A stretch of DNA of 64,000 nt from Conchocele bisecta (taxonomy: Eukaryota; Mollusca; Bivalvia; Lucinida; Thyasiridae), in the NCBI GenBank assembly GCA_029237695.1, contig CM055266.1, forward strand, positions 7,078,064 to 7,142,063, given 5' to 3'. Positions within the stretch are counted from its first letter, which is position 1. Each line of letters begins with the position of its first letter. Positions 11,661 through 23,419 of this stretch are shown one piece after another. Below the pieces are notes generated by a model. That model did no database searches. It worked only from the letters and a program-made list of their open reading frames with translations, and was not told where the DNA came from. The translations under genes and the position numbers were made by a program.

Positions 11661-11885
11661 ACATTTTTTATATGCAGATCAGAATGTCAGTTTTCATTGG
11701 TTTGATACATGTACAGATATGTATATTCTATATTTTATGTACATCTGGTGTCCCGGTGTAATTTACTGACAAATCACACATTTAGGTAAGGAAATTTTTT
11801 TTTTTCAGTAAAGAAACTATGTATAATACCAATCCATTAAGAAAACAGTATTTACAATTCTTGTTATGTGTGTTTAGTTATTATT

Positions 11886-13330
11886 AGGTTTGAGGAATTT
11901 GATTCCTCAAACCTTTTGTTTTCGTTGGTTTTTTTTTTCTTTTTATTCAGCCGTCGGGACTACAGCCCAAACCGCTTGTCGGATCGACTTCAAATTTTGT
12001 ATGCCGATTTGTATCAACTGTGAGACGAGAATAACTCAATTTTCAGAATTCTCATGACGTCACTTTTTACGAAACCGGAAGTGACGTCATATATCATATA
12101 ATTCCCTATAACTTCCTTATTTTCCAACGATTTCAAAAATTCTTTTTGAATTGTAAAGCTGCGAGAATTCTCTATCTTCGCTTCGCTGACAATGTTTGGC
12201 TATCTGCTCAAATGAGAGAGCTATAGACATGTGAAATTGAGAAAAATGAAAAAAATCAACAATTTCAGATTTTTATTTTATTTTAACGGGTGGTCTTTGA
12301 AAACAGTTTCCAATTTGTACAGTAATCTCAGCAACATAATTTTTTGACAGCGTCACGCGGGACATTCATCCGCACAGAAGATGATATTTTTCAGAGCAAT
12401 GGCTTGAATAGTTCTGATTCTATTGTCTTTTCAAACTGGACGTTTTTTTTCAATTTTTCAAATTTGAAATGGTCATAACTTTTTTATTATCTAACCGATT
12501 TCAAATATTTTTTTTGCATTAAAAAGCCAACAAAATTCTCTATCTCCGTTTCACTGGTAGTTTTTGGCTATCTGCCCAAATGAGAGAGTTGTAGGCATTT
12601 GAAGTTTTTAAAAAAAATTGAAATGGTCATAACTTCCTTATTATTCAACGATTTCAAATATTTTTTTTTGCATTAAAAAGCCAATAAAATTCTCTATCTC
12701 CGGTTCGCTGGTAGTTTTAGCTATCTGCTCAAATGCGCGAGCTACATTTTTTTTTCAATTTTTCAAATTTTAAATGTTCATAACTTTGTTATTATCTAAC
12801 CGATTTCAAATATTTTTTTTTCCATTAAAAAGCCAACAAAATTCTCTATCTCCGCTTCGCTGGTAGTTTTTGGCTATCTGCCCAAATGAGAGAGTTGTAG
12901 GCATTTGAAGTTTGGTTCTTTAATTTTTTTATTTTCTTTGTTGTTCAACATAATCATGATAATTATACCGATGAAAGCCGAAACAGGCCGAATGCATTTT
13001 CAAATTTGAAATGGTCATAACTTTTTTATTATCTAACCGATTTCAAATATTTTTTTTGCATTAAAAAGCCAACAAAATTCTCTATCTCCGTTTCGCTGGT
13101 AGTTTTTGGCTATCTGCCCAAATGAGAGAGTTGTAGGCATTTGAAGTTTTTAAAAAAATTGAAATGGTCATAACTTCCTTATTATTCAACCGATTTCAAA
13201 ATATTTTTTGCATTAAAAAGCCAATAAAATTCTCTCTGGTTCGCTGGTAGTTTTTAGCTATCTGCTCAAATGCGCGAGCTACATGCATTTGAAGTTTGAG
13301 AACGAGCATATAAACTTAGCCGCCTAGAAC
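11886..13330 (+). mobile_element. Array element with 153-bp tandem repeat (Helentron-like)
   Basis: The head is a hairpin, GGTTTGAGGAATTTGATTCC to CTCAAACC. A lead-in follows with two TGACGTCA octamers (12055-12062, 12082-12089). About five to six units of ~153 bp carry the landmark GAAATGGTCATAACT at 12466, 12620, (variant) 12771, 13008 and 13161, and contain GGCTATCTGCYCAAATG. The end near CGCCTAG at 13322 is uncertain. No coding capacity. Confidence 0.6.
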
Positions 13331-13990
13331 AGTGTGTACAGCTGACAAACTTCGAGGTGGAGGCCAGACAGGTATGGTGGGCTGTATCAGACACTGGTTT
13401 TATATACGAACTGACATGCTGTGAGTGCTTTAGAATCGTCTTAACTTCAATGTCAGACTAGGGGGTTAACGGTACACATTTCGTAGAACGTTATATAATG
13501 AAAAATGCTTAGAATAGTCAAGCGATTCTGAAAATACAAAACTTTATTTTTTCAATTTCATTGGAATTGCATCAATTTTTTCAGTTTCATATGTTTTCGT
13601 CATTGGCAATGTCTTCTAATCACTTTGCCAGTGTACGTTTGTCAGTACATCAAGCCTCAAACCGTTGTGTAAAATTTAAAATGTAAAATCAGAGTAACCT
13701 CCCTTTCCTACTCTCAGCTACTAATGCAGTGAACACTGTTTATGGGCGCCCGATTTATAAATAAACACGGTGGTAACACAACTTAAGTCATTGCTGAGAA
13801 CGAGACCGGTCTGTATTCGGAATTTTAAGGTTACACATTACATGCATCATTACCATTCACGGTTTATACACGTCCATATGTATGTAGGTCGACTGAAACC
13901 AAAATTGGTAGATAGGTACACTTACAACGTTGTCTTTGCATATTCTACCTTCATGATGCGTTGTATACAGAGGGGTGAAAAATGGGAGTT
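13330..13990. other. No gene recognised
   Basis: Unique AT-rich sequence. A 90-codon ORF at 13770 runs into the motif-rich element that follows and looks like chance. Confidence 0.35.
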
Positions 13991-13994
13991 TTTA

Positions 13995-14760
13995 AAGAAA
14001 AATCATTACCGTTACGGTCATTTCCGTTACAAAATTGTGTAACGGTAATGACGATCGTGTAACGGCAATGATAAATTACCATACTAACCAGTCAGTTGAT
14101 GCATCAATTAGATATAAACCAGGTCCCATCAGTTGTCGGTCAGTAATGGCACATTTATTCAGACCTACAACATTTATATATCAGGATTTAATTAGTAAAA
14201 GCTCTGAAACAACAAAAACAGACACAGCTTGCAAGGAGTGTGGGTTTCTATTGGCAATCACATTAAAAGTAAACACTAACTTGAAGTTATATTGTACAGC
14301 ATATTCAAAGTATAAATATGTTTGTTATATATGCTGTATTAGTATTTTAAATAAATGGAAAGTCATTACTGTTACGTTTTGTCATTACCGTTACATAATC
14401 ATTGCCGTTACGCCCATATTTTTGGAGGCTGTGCTATTAATTAAATGTAGCTTTATAACGATGTTTGGTACATGTGGTAAAACACGGCATTCTGTTAGTT
14501 GCCAAACTATTTTGTTTTGCTTAACTTTACTGATTCATACTAAATACATGTTGTTGGGTTACCATAAATGAGAAATTCCACGACTTGCTACTAAATTTCT
14601 CTATTTCGCACTAATACAATTAGCTTACCATATTCTTGACACTTTTCTAAATAGATGCCCCTTCAGTTGATGTTTTATACCGTTGAAAAGAAAAAAATGT
14701 AAATGTAAAGCTATATTTACGTCATGTAAATGTACGTAACGGAAATTACATTTCTGAGAC
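13995..14760. mobile_element. Element rich in CATTACCGTTAC motifs
   Basis: Variants of CATTACCGTTAC or its complement GTAACGGTAATG occur at about 14003, 14020, 14040, 14057, 14365, 14381, 14397 and 14733, clustered at both ends of a ~750-bp block in both orientations. This resembles the subterminal motif clusters of hAT or CACTA-type transposons. A 178-codon ORF (14035-14571) spans it but shows no domain I recognise. Confidence 0.45.
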
Positions 14761-15040
14761 CCCTGGTCCCTTGAAGTGGAAATAAAATTTAAAAAATGAC
14801 GAGAACAATTGGCTATACTATTATAAATGTAACAACTGGACTGTCACCCAATGGAATAAACACAGTTTAATGAATTATTGGTTCAACATCGAAACTAGAA
14901 AAACGACACCAATATGTACATAAAATATAGAATCACTGATGTCTCATTATTATTGAACCATGTTATTGTAGTTGCGAACAATAACTCTTGCAATCTACTC
15001 CTGTACCGTCTGTAGCAGAGTTACTATTCCATTCATACAT

Positions 15041-16880
15041 GTAGGCTTCCTCTACATAATAGCTAATCAGATCAGATTTACACTTTAGTTGTTAATTGTG
15101 ACACAATTTGTATATTTTCCATCTGAAAAAAAATATTATAAAAGTAATATGTATGGATCACGATTTGCCTGGTTTGGCCCTCAGGTACGTTTTCATCTTT
15201 CGCTCTTTCTGTTACCTGGCAGTTGAATTGGGTTATTATACCCACTTTTTTTGTAAAAAAAAACGGGTATATTGTTTTCGTCACGGGTGTCCGTCCGTCC
15301 GTACGTCCGTACGTCCGTCCGTACGTCCGTCACGTTTCTTGTAACTCGAAAAACTTTTTCACCTTCATACCTACTGCGCTGATATTTGGTATGTAGCTTC
15401 GTTATCATGTGCAGATGCGGCAAAGTGAATTTGGATTTTTGATCCGACCTCCATCATGGATTATCTCCCCTTTCGGACTCAGAATTTCCCATTTTTTCCT
15501 CGTAACTCGAAAAAACTTTTTCACCTCCATACCTACGCGCCTCATATTTGCTATGTAGCTTCGTTATCATGTGCAGATGCGCAAAGTGAATTTGGATTTT
15601 TGATCGACCTCCATCATGGATTATCTCCCCTTTCGGACTCAGAATTTCCCATTTTTCCTCGTAACTCGAAAAACTTTTTCACCTTCATACCTACGCGCCT
15701 CATATTTGCTATGTAGCTCGTTATCATGTGCAGATGCGCAAAGTGAATTTGGATTTTTGATCCGACCCTCCTTCATGGGATTATCTCCCCCTTTCGGACT
15801 CAGAATTTCCCATTTTTTCCTTGTAACTCGAAAAACTTTTTCACCTTCATACCTACGCGCCTCATATTTGCTATGTAGCTTCGTTAACATGTGCAGATGC
15901 GCAAAGTGAATTCGGATTTTTGATCCGACCCTCCATCATGGATTATCTCCCCCTTTCGGACTCAGAATTTCCCATTTTTTCCTTGTAACTCGAAAAACTT
16001 TTTCACCTTCATACCTACGCGCCTCATATTTGCTATGTAGCTTCGTTATCATGTGCAGATGCGCAAAGTGAATTCGGATTTTTCATCCGACCCTCCATCA
16101 TGGATTATCTCCCCCTTTCGGACTCAGAATTTCCCATTTTTTCTTGTAACTCGAAAAACTTTTTCACCTTCATACCTACGCCGCTCATATTTGGTATCTC
16201 CCCCTTTCGGAAGTGAATTCGGATTTTTCATCCGACCCTCCATCATGGATTATCTCCCCCTTTCGGACTCCGAATTTCCCATTTTTTCCTTGTAACTCGA
16301 AAAACTTTTTCACCTTCATACCTACGCGCCTGATATTTGGTATGTAGCTTCGTTATCATGTGCAGATGCGCAAAGTGAATTCGGATTTTTGATCCGACCC
16401 TCCATCATGGATTATCTCCCCCTTTCGGACTCAGAATTTCCCATTTTTTCCTTGTAACTCGAAAAACTTTTTCACCTTCATACCTACGCGCCTGATATTT
16501 GGTATCTCCCCCTTTCGGACTTAGCATTTGGGGAAAGTGGGTATATTGCGATGGCGCGCCATCGACTTTTTCTAGTTGCCCATTATAGAAGTAGTAAGAT
16601 TATTACTGATCCTACTGCTTTTGGGAGGGGCCATGTGATTCTGGTGTGGCGAGGACCTGGCATCAGATCAGGATCATCCTGATTTCAGGGCTGAGTATAT
16701 AGTTCTTTTATTGTAAATATTCATTTCTGATTTTAGGATTTTCCCCCCATTTGTATATGTACTTGAACATGTACTTGTACAGGTAATATATGGGATTTAT
16801 TACTAAACCCATTGACCGGCCTTAAATGACCGCATCTGTTGATAGGCCGTTAGACCCCAACAAACAAATAAATGATATAC
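15041..16880 (+). repeat. SINE-like tandem duplicate 1, split by an array element
   Basis: 15041-15236 and 16577-16880 together match the uninterrupted unit 16881-17415. The shared parts include GTAGGCTTCCTCTACA, TGCCTGGTTTGRCCCT, GGTGTGGCGAGGACCTGGCA and the tail GATAGGCCGTTA followed by CAAACAAATA. Confidence 0.75.
15237..16576 (+). mobile_element. Helentron-like array element, eight ~160-bp units
   Basis: The head TATACCCAC is mirrored by GTGGGTATA near the 3' end, followed by the perfect hairpin GATGGCGCGCCATC and the terminus TTTTTCTAGT. After the head comes a CCGT/ACGT microsatellite (15292-15332). Then come eight units marked by GTAACTCGAAAA at 15341, 15502, 15661, 15823, 15985, 16145, 16292 and 16453. 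It inserted between two T residues of the SINE-like unit, as judged from the empty copy near 17140. Confidence 0.8.
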
Positions 16881-17415
16881 GTAGGCTTCCTCTACAGAAT
16901 AGCTAATCAGATCTGATTTACACTTTAGTTGTTAATTGTGACCTAATTTGTATATTTTCCATCTGAAAAAAAAACTATTATGAAAGTAATACAAAACTTT
17001 ACTTGGATGGTGGTCGAGAAAACGAGACGACGTAAATTAACGGTAGTAGTTCCTCCATATAGGAATCACTATTTGCCTGGTTTGACCCTTCAGTACATTT
17101 TTATCTTTGGCTCTTTTGTTACCTGGGAGTTGAATTGGGTTATTGCCCATTATAAAAGTATTAAGATTATTACTTATCCTACTGCTTTTGGGAGGGGCCA
17201 AGTGAGTCTGGTGTGGCGAGGACCTGGTATCAGACCAGGATTATTCTGATTTCAGTACTGAATATATAGTTTTGTTATTGTAAATATTCAGTTCTGATTT
17301 TGGGATTTTCCCCCCAATGCAGCAGGTTAATACAGGATCGAACACGTTTGCCCAGCCTTATATGACCTGAGCTGTTGATAGGCCGTTAAACACCAATAAA
17401 CAAACAAACAAACAA
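16881..17415 (+). repeat. SINE-like unit, uninterrupted copy
   Basis: A 535-bp unit ending GCTGTTGATAGGCCGTTAAA, CACC and (CAAA)n. The internal stretch GGATCGAACACGTTTGCC resembles a tRNA T-arm box on the minus strand. Related copies are at 35163, 47097 and 61370. The tail style is that of molluscan SINEs such as RUDI; the family name is a guess. Confidence 0.65.
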
Positions 17416-17468
17416 CTTTGGCATTTGGTATTCGACAGTTATATCCTTTATGTGAGTATTAGACCATA

Positions 17469-17505
17469 GCTGTTGATAGGCCGTTAAACACCATTAAACA
17501 AACAT
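17469..17505 (+). repeat. Solo SINE tail
   Basis: GCTGTTGATAGGCCGTTAAA CACCATTAAACAAAC, with no body attached. Confidence 0.55.
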
Positions 17506-17904
17506 TCTATACGGCTTTCATGCACACGGTGAAGGTGAAATTACTTTGAAACTTGCGTTAAATGTTTTGAAATATATGCGTTAAAGTTTTAAGTAAACAT
17601 ATATTTGTCTATCAACAATCAACATCCATATTTTCATTTTATAGCCCACGCATGTGACTTTCATGCCCAAGGTCAAGGTCAAATTGTGTTAAAAATGTTT
17701 TGAAATATTTGCATTAAAGTTTTAAGTACACAATTTATCTGCAACCGTATGTTAGATCGACTGGAAATGTCACATACTTCTTTATCAACATATTTTCATT
17801 CTATATCTCACCTAAGCGGCTTTCATGCCAAAGGTCAAGGCCAAATGACTTTGCTGCGGCCGAGGGTATGTGTGAGACCCCGCTCACCGCTCACTTGCTC
17901 TAGT
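17506..17904 (+). mobile_element. Truncated array element with CTAGT terminus
   Basis: Three degenerate ~150-bp units share AAATRTTTTGAAATATTTGC, TTTTCATTYTATA and AAGGTCAAGGTCAAAT. The end has GAGGGTATG, a GAGCGGTGAGCGG-type stem and CTCTAGT at 17898-17904. No head is visible, so it is 5' truncated. A relative is at 58632-58943. Confidence 0.5.
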
Positions 17905-18039
17905 CCTTAAAAGCAAGAATAACATGTACTGATTTTGTGTCCCAAGCATAACTGGAATTCCTTTTTAGCTCGACTATTCGAAGAATAAGTAGAGCTTATG
18001 TTGTCACCCCGGCGTTGGCGTCGGCGTCACCGTCACGCC

Positions 18040-19600
18040 TTGGTTAAGGTTTTTAGTCAAGCTTGTATATGGAATACTACTGGCCCTACACCCACCATAC
18101 TTGGACAACTTCATCTCCTAGTGATGTACATCAATAACCCCTGATCTATATTTCACCTTGACCTACATTTCCTCTTGAATTACTTGGTTAATTCCCCTTG
18201 GTTAAGGTTTTTAGTCAACCTTGGTTAAGGTTTTTAGTCAAGTTTGTATATGCAATACTACTGGCCCTACACCCACCATACTTGGACAACTTCATCTCCT
18301 AGTGATGCACATCAATAACCCCTGATCTATATTTGACCTTGACCTACATTTCCTCTTGAATTACTTACTTAATTCCCCTTGGTTAAGGTTTTTAGTCAAC
18401 CTTGGTTAAGGTTTTTTTTCAAGCTTGTACATTGAATACTATTGTGCATCCAGACACCATACTTCGACAACCTTTTCTCATAGGTATGTACATCAATAAC
18501 CCCTGATCTATATTTGACCTTCGCCTACATTTCCTCTTCAATTACTTACTTAATTCCTTTTGGTTAAGGTTTTTAGTCAACCTTCTATATGGAATACTAC
18601 TGGCCCTACACCGACCATACTTGGACAACTTCATCTCCTAGTGATGTACATCAACAACCCCTGATCTATATTTGACCTTGACCTACATTTCCTCTTGAAT
18701 TACTTAATTCCTCTTGGTTAACGTTTTTAGTCAAGCTTGTAGATGGAATACTCCTGGCCCTACACCACCATACTTGGACAACTTCATCTCCTAGTGATGT
18801 ACATCAACAACCCCTGACCTATATTTGACCTTGACCTACATTTAACCTTGAATTACTTACTTAATTCCCCTTGGTTAAGGTTTTTACTCGACCTTGGGGT
18901 TAAGCTTTTTACTCAAGCTTGTACATGGAATACTATTGTGCATACAGACACCATAATTGGACAACCTTTTCTCATAGTGATGTACATCAATAACCCCTGA
19001 TCTATATTTGACCTTGACCTACATTTCCTCTTGAATTACTTACTTAATTCTCTTTGGTTAAGGTTTTTAGTCAAGCTTGTAGATGGAATACTCATGGCCC
19101 TACACCAACCATACTTGGACAACTTCATCTCCTAGTGATGTACATCAACAACCCCGACCTATATTTGACCTTGACCTACATTTAACCTTAAATTACTTAC
19201 TTAATTCCCCTTGGTTAAGGTTTTTACTCAACCTTGGTTAAGGTTTTTAGTCAAGCTTGTAGATGGAATACTATTGTGCATACAGACACCATACTTGGAT
19301 AACTTTTTCTCATAGGGATGTACATCAATAACCCCTGACCTTTATTTTATCTTCACCTACATTTAACCTTGAATTACTTGCTTAATGTTTATAGTCAAGC
19401 TTGTATATGGAATACTTCTGGGCCTACATCAACCATACTTGGACAACTTCATCTCCTAGTGATGTACATCTAATAATCCCTGACCTATATTTGACCTTGA
19501 CCTACTTTTATCCTTGGATTACTTAGTTATCTCCCCTTGGTTATGTTTTTTACTCAAGCTTGTATATGGAATACTCCTGGGCCTACAGCAACCATACTTG
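18040..19600 (+). repeat. Tandem array 1, ~150-180-bp unit, about ten units
   Basis: The unit contains TTGGTTAAGGTTTTTAGTCA, CTTGTATATGGAATACTACT, CCATACTTGGACAACTTCAT, GTACATCAATAACCCCTGA and TTTGACCTTGACCTACATTT. Two unit subtypes alternate: CTGGCCCTACACC and GTGCATACAGACACC. Nearly every unit carries TTGACCTTGACCT, an extended AGGTCA direct repeat on the minus strand. Confidence 0.85.
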
Positions 19601-19603
19601 GAA

Positions 19604-21000
19604 AACCACGCATCTACGTCCAAGGTCAAGGTCACTGTTGAAGGTCAAAGGTCAAACCTATTGAAATTCCCTTCCGCTCTATATCTTCTACACCGATGTA
19701 TGGATTATCAAATGGCTTGGCACAAATGTTTCTCGTGATGAGAAGGTGTGTCGCCATCAATAACCACGCACCTACATCCAAGGTCAAGGTCACAGTTGAA
19801 GGTCAAAGGTCAAACCTATTGAAATTCCCTTCCGCTCTATATCTTCTACACTGATGCATGGATTATCAAATTGCTAACCACGCACCTACGTTTAAGGTCA
19901 CAGTTGAAGGTCAAAGGTCAAACCTATTGAAATTCCCTTCTGCTCTATATCTTCTACACCGATGCATGGATTATCAAATGGCTTGGCACAGATGTTTCTC
20001 ATGTTGAGAAGGTGTGTCACAATCAATAACCACGCACCTACGTCCAAGGTCAAGGTCACAGTTGAAAGTCAAAGGTCAAACCTATTGAAATTCCCTTCCG
20101 CTCTATATCTTCTACACCGATGCATGGATTATCAAATGCCTTGGCACAAATGTTTCTCAGGATGAGGTGTGTCGCGATCAATAACCACGCACCTACATCC
20201 AAGGTCAAGGTCACAGTTGAAGCTCAAAGGTAAAAAATATTGAAATATTGAAATTCCCAAATGGCTTGGCACAATGTTTCTCACGATGAGAAGGTGTGTC
20301 GCGATCAATAACCACGCACCTACGTCCAAGGTCAAGGTCACAGTTGAAGGTCAAAGGTCAAACCTATTGAAATTCCCTTCCTCTCTATGTCTTCTACACC
20401 GATGCATGGATTATCAAATGGCTTGGCACAAATGTTTCTCATGATGAGAAGGTGTGTCCCGATCAATAACCACACACCTACGTCCAAGGTCAAGGTCACA
20501 GTTGAAGGTCAAAGGTCAAACCTATTGAAATTCCCTTCCGCTCTATATCTTCTACACTGATGCATGGATTATCAAATTGCTAACCACGCACCTACGTCCA
20601 AGGTCACAGTTGAAGGTCAAAGGTCAAACCTATTGAAATTCCCTTCCGCTCTATATCTTCTACACCGATGCATGGATTATCAAATGGCTTGGCACAGATG
20701 TTTCTCATGATGAGAAGGTGTGTCACAATCAATAACCACGCACCTACGTCCAAGGTCAAGGTCACAGTTGAAGGTCAAAGGTCAAACCTATTGAAATTCC
20801 CTTCCGCTCTATATCTTCTACACCGATGCATGGATTATCAAATGCATTGGCACAAATGTTTCTCAGGATGAGAAGGTGTGCTCGATCAATAACCACGCAC
20901 CTACGTCCAAGGTCAAGGTCATAGTTGAAGGTCAAAGGTCAAACCTATTGAAATTCCCTTCCGCTCTATATCTTCTACACCGATGCATGGATTATCACAC
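19604..21000 (+). repeat. Tandem array 2, nuclear-receptor-site repeat, ten units in a 706-bp higher-order pattern
   Basis: Units begin at AACCACGCA: 19604, 19762, 19876, 20028, 20183, 20310, 20468, 20582, 20734 and 20891. The spacings 158-114-152-155-127 are followed by 158-114-152-157, so the first five units were copied as a ~706-bp block. Most units carry GTCAAGGTCACAG and GAAGGTCAAAGGTCAAACC. The 68- and 67-codon ORFs here are by-products of the repeat. Confidence 0.9.
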
Positions 21001-21268
21001 TATGCCCAGGGTCAAGGTCACAGACTTGATGCGTTTGAAACCTTAACGCTCGGCTAAATGGCTTATGATCAAAAATGCCTCGTTTTCTTTGGCTGCCAGT
21101 GGGGGTATTCGTGTGCCGATAGGCCACATTTCTAGTTTCCCTTGGTTAATGTTTTTAGTCAACCTTGGTTAAGGTTTTTATGTAGGCCGCAGCCACCTTC
21201 TTTGTCAAGCTATGTGTACATCGACAACCCTCGTAGTCGAGCTATGCTGTTCTCCTACAGCTCTTGTT

Positions 21269-22250
21269 GTATATTTATCACAACTCTTGCCTCACTAATA
21301 TTCCAGTGTTCTCCCTTTGTTTTTTCACGCATTGATTTTGTATCTGGCACATGGCGAAGGTATCGTGGGTATTGTCAAAATCGGATGATACATCATACAA
21401 GATGGCCGCCGACAGGTCATCCTTTAATTATAGATTTCGTCTTCTTCTCATGTACCGTTTGGCCGACGCTGGTCAGACTTCACAGTTGTGGTGCGTGGGT
21501 GAAGCATTTTCATATTTGTTCAAATGGAGGTTGTCGCATAATCCAAGATGGCCGTCGTAGAAAATTTGGTAAAATTCTTAAAAAAATCATATCAACCATG
21601 TTAATTTTACATTAATATTATATTTTTACATCAAGCTTGAATTGCCACTTTGATATCAAGGGCGATAACATTGACTCTTTAAAATGTTAATGGAAACAAC
21701 TATTTATTCTCTCTATTTATCTTTTGATGTGCAATGATCATATTTTGTAACAAGTCAATACAAATATTTATTCAGGTGACACATTTAGTTGATATAATAT
21801 TTAAAAATGACCTGCCTCATTTACAATATCAAAATAGCACGATGATACAACCTATCAGTAAACCTAAGATTACTAAGTGAATATTTCTGTGTAGCGGGCA
21901 CTCGTATTTTTTAAAACTGTTGGAATAGTTACACAATTATACTTATTTAATATTTAATTCCTATAAAGAACACTTTGTGCCAAACAGATGGGACCCCAAT
22001 TCAAATCATGATTTGCAACTTTGCTGAAGGATGTCTGGCACCCAGTCATTAAGTGCAAAGGCACGACACGTGTCTTATCAGCTCATTCACAAACACCACA
22101 TCATACAAAACACTTGTCACATGGATTCACCAGTGGGTGTACAGTACAAAGTCCAGTGACATGGTGTGTAATTGCATCCCGTAACATTTGGTCAGGTGTG
22201 TATTTTTTTATTATTTAACCTACGTTTTCTGGGGGAAATAACTACCTGTA
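21269..22250. other. Unique sequence, no gene established
   Basis: Two AAGATGGCCG motifs (about 21403 and 21545) and AT-rich DNA. A 157-codon ORF (21142-21615) starts inside the array element and shows no domain, so I do not call it a gene. Confidence 0.35.
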
Positions 22251-22604
22251 TAATATAGTGAAAATCACTACAATGGAAGAAATTGAATGTATGTTCTCGC
22301 ACCCCCTTCCAAAGTCCATTCACAATTCACACCCCCTCTGCATGAATCTGGATACTCCACTGCAGTGCAAAGTCGCAGAACAATGTTTGACATACAGCCG
22401 TTTGAATGTGTACTTGTGTGTGTGTAATATTTCTCAGACTTTTTCAAGGCAATGATTTCTGTTTCGATGTAATGTATGACCTGTCGTGAATTTCACTCAC
22501 AAGTTCATATTAGTGCTTGTAGGAGTATTTGATATCCAGTATGCATTTTCCATGGCTTTCACATTCTGTAAAGCCGTCTGGAGTTTCGACAATGAAATGG
22601 AGAA

Positions 22605-22851
22605 ATGGCAAACATTTTCATGTGTTTGAATATGGATTATTTCTGGCACTCATATCTTTGGCTTATAACGTCGTTCAAATTGTACTGCGTCAATTTTATC
22701 GAATTTAAGATTGCATATTTCATGACTTTCTTCAAAACGCCAGTTTTAGAAGTTGATGGTTTTGCCAAGTCGGACTGTTGTACTGTGCGGACTCACCGAA
22801 ACAAACCGCCAGTGGACGCGTTACACTATGTTTGCAATGTAATCTCCCTGG
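22605..22851 (+). CDS. Possible upstream exon ending in phase 1 (weak)
   Basis: An ORF starting ATGGCAAACATT (22605) stays open to CTG G|GTAAGT, with the donor at 22852. The phase is 1, the same as that of the five stronger first-exon candidates further right. The encoded segment before the donor (KPPVDALHYVCNVISL) is not recognised. Later in-frame ATGs exist, and an acceptor at TTTTAG near 22750 would make it an internal exon instead. There is no repeat match. The support is one good donor in an open frame, so this may be chance. Confidence 0.22.
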
Positions 22852-23070
22852 GTAAGTTTATAGATCGCGGCTCAGTCAGCGTGCGACTAGATGCCGGTTT
22901 TTTTTGTTAGGGGAAAGTACTAAAATTGGGAAAATTGGGCCCTCGCAATATTTAAAATTGCGCCATGTCAATTAAAGGTGGTGCAGGATGTTGAATGTAA
23001 TATCTTTATAATGGAAAGACAGAGTTTAATGAAACATAACGCATTAAATGCTTAACAGGTTGCCAATTAG

Positions 23071-23373
23071 TATCCCCTCGCCGACAGGAAGAGCTGGTAT
23101 ATCGTTAGTCCATGTACTGCGTACGTATGTACGTACGCTAGTAACACCTTTCATTTTTCAATAACTTGTGAATTGCTTCCACGATTTTGATATTATTTGA
23201 CCATAATGTGTGTCTATGGAGCATGGTTTAGCATATGAGTAGACTCATATGACCCACGTTCGACCGCCCAAGGTCACGGAGTACTTTTTTTATTATCAAG
23301 GCTGCCAGCGAGGGGATTAGCTTCGTTTAATGATGCCAGTGCGAGGGGATTAGCTTCGTTTAATGATGCCAGT
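23071..23373 (+). mobile_element. Short array-type element with complementary ends
   Basis: The head TATCCCCTCGC is mirrored by GCGAGGGGATTA. The head is followed by a GTACGTATGTACGTAC microsatellite and the usual CACCTTTCATTTTTC-like lead. The 3' 37 bp (GCGAGGGGATTAGCTTCGTT...) is present twice in tandem. Confidence 0.5.
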
Positions 23374-23419
23374 TCTTGCATTATGGTATAGTAATCTAAC
23401 AATTTTCTGGTTTTGACGA

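Larger units (their letters stand above)
17966..21268 (+). mobile_element. 3.3-kb composite Helentron-like array element
   Basis: The head hairpin pairs AGCTCGACTATTC with GAATAAGTAGAGCT. A TAGTCGAGC complement of the head sits near the 3' end at about 21234-21242, followed by a GAGCT..AGCTC stem and CTTGTT ending at 21268. Inside are two unrelated tandem arrays (about 18040-19600 and 19604-21000) and a second, internal terminus (CTAGT at 21132-21136). After that terminus the first array's sequence resumes. No ORF of note. Confidence 0.65.

Noticed and set aside
14035..14571. 178-codon ORF
   Set aside because: No domain, signal or family resemblance. It lies in a motif-rich repeat block and its composition follows the local AT-rich DNA.
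15340..16540. Regular repeats considered as a CRISPR array
   Set aside because: Units of ~160 bp are repeated as a whole, without unique spacers, in an animal genome. This is a tandem array inside a transposon. The same applies to 18040-21000 and 36419-37035.
21285..21357. Exon-like segment after CACTAATATTCCAG ending GCGAAG|GTATCG
   Set aside because: A good acceptor, but the length (53 nt) does not preserve frame and nothing upstream in phase would join it.
21142..21615. 157-codon ORF
   Set aside because: Starts in the tail of an array element and crosses into unique DNA, with no recognisable domain. Probably chance.
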